A stretch of DNA of 5,983 nt from an uncultured Clostridia bacterium (GTDB lineage: Bacteria > Bacillota > Clostridia > Oscillospirales > Oscillospiraceae): assembly GCA_946187475.1 (NCBI GenBank), contig CAMHRJ010000146.1:1-5983 (forward strand), given 5' to 3'. Positions within the stretch are counted from its first letter, which is position 1. Every line of letters starts with the position of its first letter. A model generated the notes under the pieces. That model searched no databases and was not told the origin of the DNA. It was given only the letters and a program-made list of their open reading frames with translations. This document shows, one piece after another, positions 5,093 through 5,983 of the stretch. The translations under genes were made by a program, and so were the position numbers.

Positions 5093-5151
5093 AAAACATC
5101 TTGACTGCGAGGATTTGAGAAGAGAGACGCACGTCGAATGGAGGAGCATTT

Positions 5152-5983
5152 ATGTCGAGCAGAATTTTTCAGGGTGTAATCGTACAAATGAAAGAAGCGA
5201 CCGATCGTTGTATCGGTGTTGTGGACGAGCAGGGCTTCGTCATCGCCTGCAGCGAGCTGGCCACCATCGGCTCCAAGCTGGAGGATTTCTCCGCCGTCGT
5301 GGGTGACGCCCAGGAGTCTCTGTTTACCACCCAGGAGCGTACTTATAAAATCCTGGCCGGCAGCACGGCCCGGTTCGAGTATGCCGTTTTTGTAGACGGC
5401 ACCGACTCCATCTCCCGGGGCATCTGCATCCTGGCCGCCATCGGCATGAACGAGGCCAGCACCAACTTCGAGGAAAAGCACAACAAGGCTGCCTTCGTGA
5501 AGAACATCATCAGCGACAACATCCTCCCCGGCGACGTGTACGTCCGGGCCAAGGAGCTGCACTTCACCACCGACGTCCCCCGGGCTGTGCTGCTGGTGCG
5601 CCAGTTGGACAACACGGACATCGCCGTGCTGGAGCATGTGCAGAACCGCTTCCCCGATCGGCAGCACGATTTCGTGCTCAGCGTCAGCGAGTCCGACATC
5701 GTGGTCATCAAGGAGCTGGCCACCGAGGACGCCTCGGAGCAGATGTGCGCCCTGGGTCAGGAGCTGGTGAAGAGCATTCGCGATGCGCTCCACATCGAAA
5801 CCGTCGTGGGTATCGGCACCACCGCTCGCCATCTGCGGGAGCTTGCCGACCGCTATAAGGAGGCCCAGGTGGCCATCGACGTGGGCAAGGTCTTTGAGCA
5901 CGATCTGCCTGTGATTCATTATGAGAATCTCGGCATCGGCCGCATCATCTATCAGCTGCCGGTGACGCTGTGCGAAATGTTCC
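5152..5983 (+). CDS. PucR/CdaR-like transcriptional regulator (3' truncated)
   Basis: The frame runs open from ATG 5152 to the window end, giving 277 residues without a stop; GGAGG at 5140-5144 lies seven bases upstream. The N-terminal part (about 1-115) is a soluble mixed domain with GVVDEQGFVIACS (22-34), of the kind used to sense a ligand, though I cannot name it as a sugar-diacid domain. At 113-138, AFVKNIISDNILPGDVYVRA resembles the linker of PucR/CdaR proteins (ll.D.l.gd...rA). The segment from about 140 to 265, with VVGIGTTARHLRELADRYKEA (218-238) and VIHYENLGIGRIIY (254-267), matches the CdaR GGDEF-like domain. The expected C-terminal PucR-type helix-turn-helix lies beyond the window. 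No membrane segment is seen. The ligand and target genes are unknown; a nearby dyad suggests autoregulation. Confidence 0.82.
   Translation, partial: MSSRIFQGVIVQMKEATDRCIGVVDEQGFVIACSELATIGSKLEDFSAVVGDAQESLFTTQERTYKILAGSTARFEYAVFVDGTDSISRGICILAAIGMNEASTNFEEKHNKAAFVKNIISDNILPGDVYVRAKELHFTTDVPRAVLLVRQLDNTDIAVLEHVQNRFPDRQHDFVLSVSESDIVVIKELATEDASEQMCALGQELVKSIRDALHIETVVGIGTTARHLRELADRYKEAQVAIDVGKVFEHDLPVIHYENLGIGRIIYQLPVTLCEMF

Noticed and set aside
5101..5129. TTGACT at 5101-5106 as the -35 of a promoter
   Set aside because: No acceptable -10 lies 16-18 bases downstream; the pair at 5046/5069 is much better.
4229..5919. Two long minus-strand open frames opposite the rsuA-type and regulator genes
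   Set aside because: Both lack recognisable motifs and ribosome sites and mirror well-supported plus-strand genes; one also runs through the promoter region at 4993-5151.

Overview
The window is a compact stretch of chromosome with high GC in its genes (roughly 60% by eye) and short AT-rich gaps that carry clear sigma-A-type promoters and strong GGAGG-type ribosome binding sites. The gene content (a DUF4830-like membrane protein, a solitary ECF-transporter S component, a PucR/CdaR-like regulator, PrmA, AlaX) suggests a GC-rich Clostridia member, most likely an Oscillospiraceae/Ruminococcaceae-type gut Firmicute. That placement is inference from protein style, not from a marker gene. I see no rRNA, tRNA, CRISPR array, insertion sequence, phage gene or attachment site, and no gene-free stretch longer than about 180 bases.

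Layout, left to right. (1) The 3' end of an RluA-family pseudouridine synthase gene, followed 3 bases later by a small zinc-ribbon Nudix hydrolase resembling NudC; both on the plus strand. (2) A shared terminator hairpin at 876-903, facing a convergent long-form AlaX alanyl-tRNA editing protein on the minus strand (906-2054). (3) A divergent promoter region at 2093-2165, firing left into alaX and right into an ECF S-component gene (2190-2693); the latter promoter carries a 25-bp dyad that looks like an operator. (4) A second shared terminator at 2694-2719, facing prmA (2728-3657, minus), which lies downstream of a DUF4830-like single-pass membrane protein gene (3725-4171, minus). (5) A second divergent promoter region at 4212-4247 serving the DUF4830-like gene and an RsuA-family pseudouridine synthase (4268-4972, plus). 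(6) An AT-rich 179-base gap with promoter and dyad elements, then a PucR/CdaR-like transcriptional regulator (5152 onward), cut off by the window end.

Functionally, four of the eight genes concern the translation apparatus: two pseudouridine synthases, an aminoacyl-tRNA editing enzyme and the L11 methyltransferase. The others are a vitamin-type transporter subunit, a Nudix hydrolase, a regulator and an uncharacterised membrane protein. Strands alternate and promoters are separate, so this is a neighbourhood of housekeeping and accessory transcription units, not one operon. I do not see a convincing undescribed multi-gene system. The best leads are cis-regulatory: the dyads over the ECF and regulator promoters, and a repeated TGTGAC element after the rsuA-type gene.
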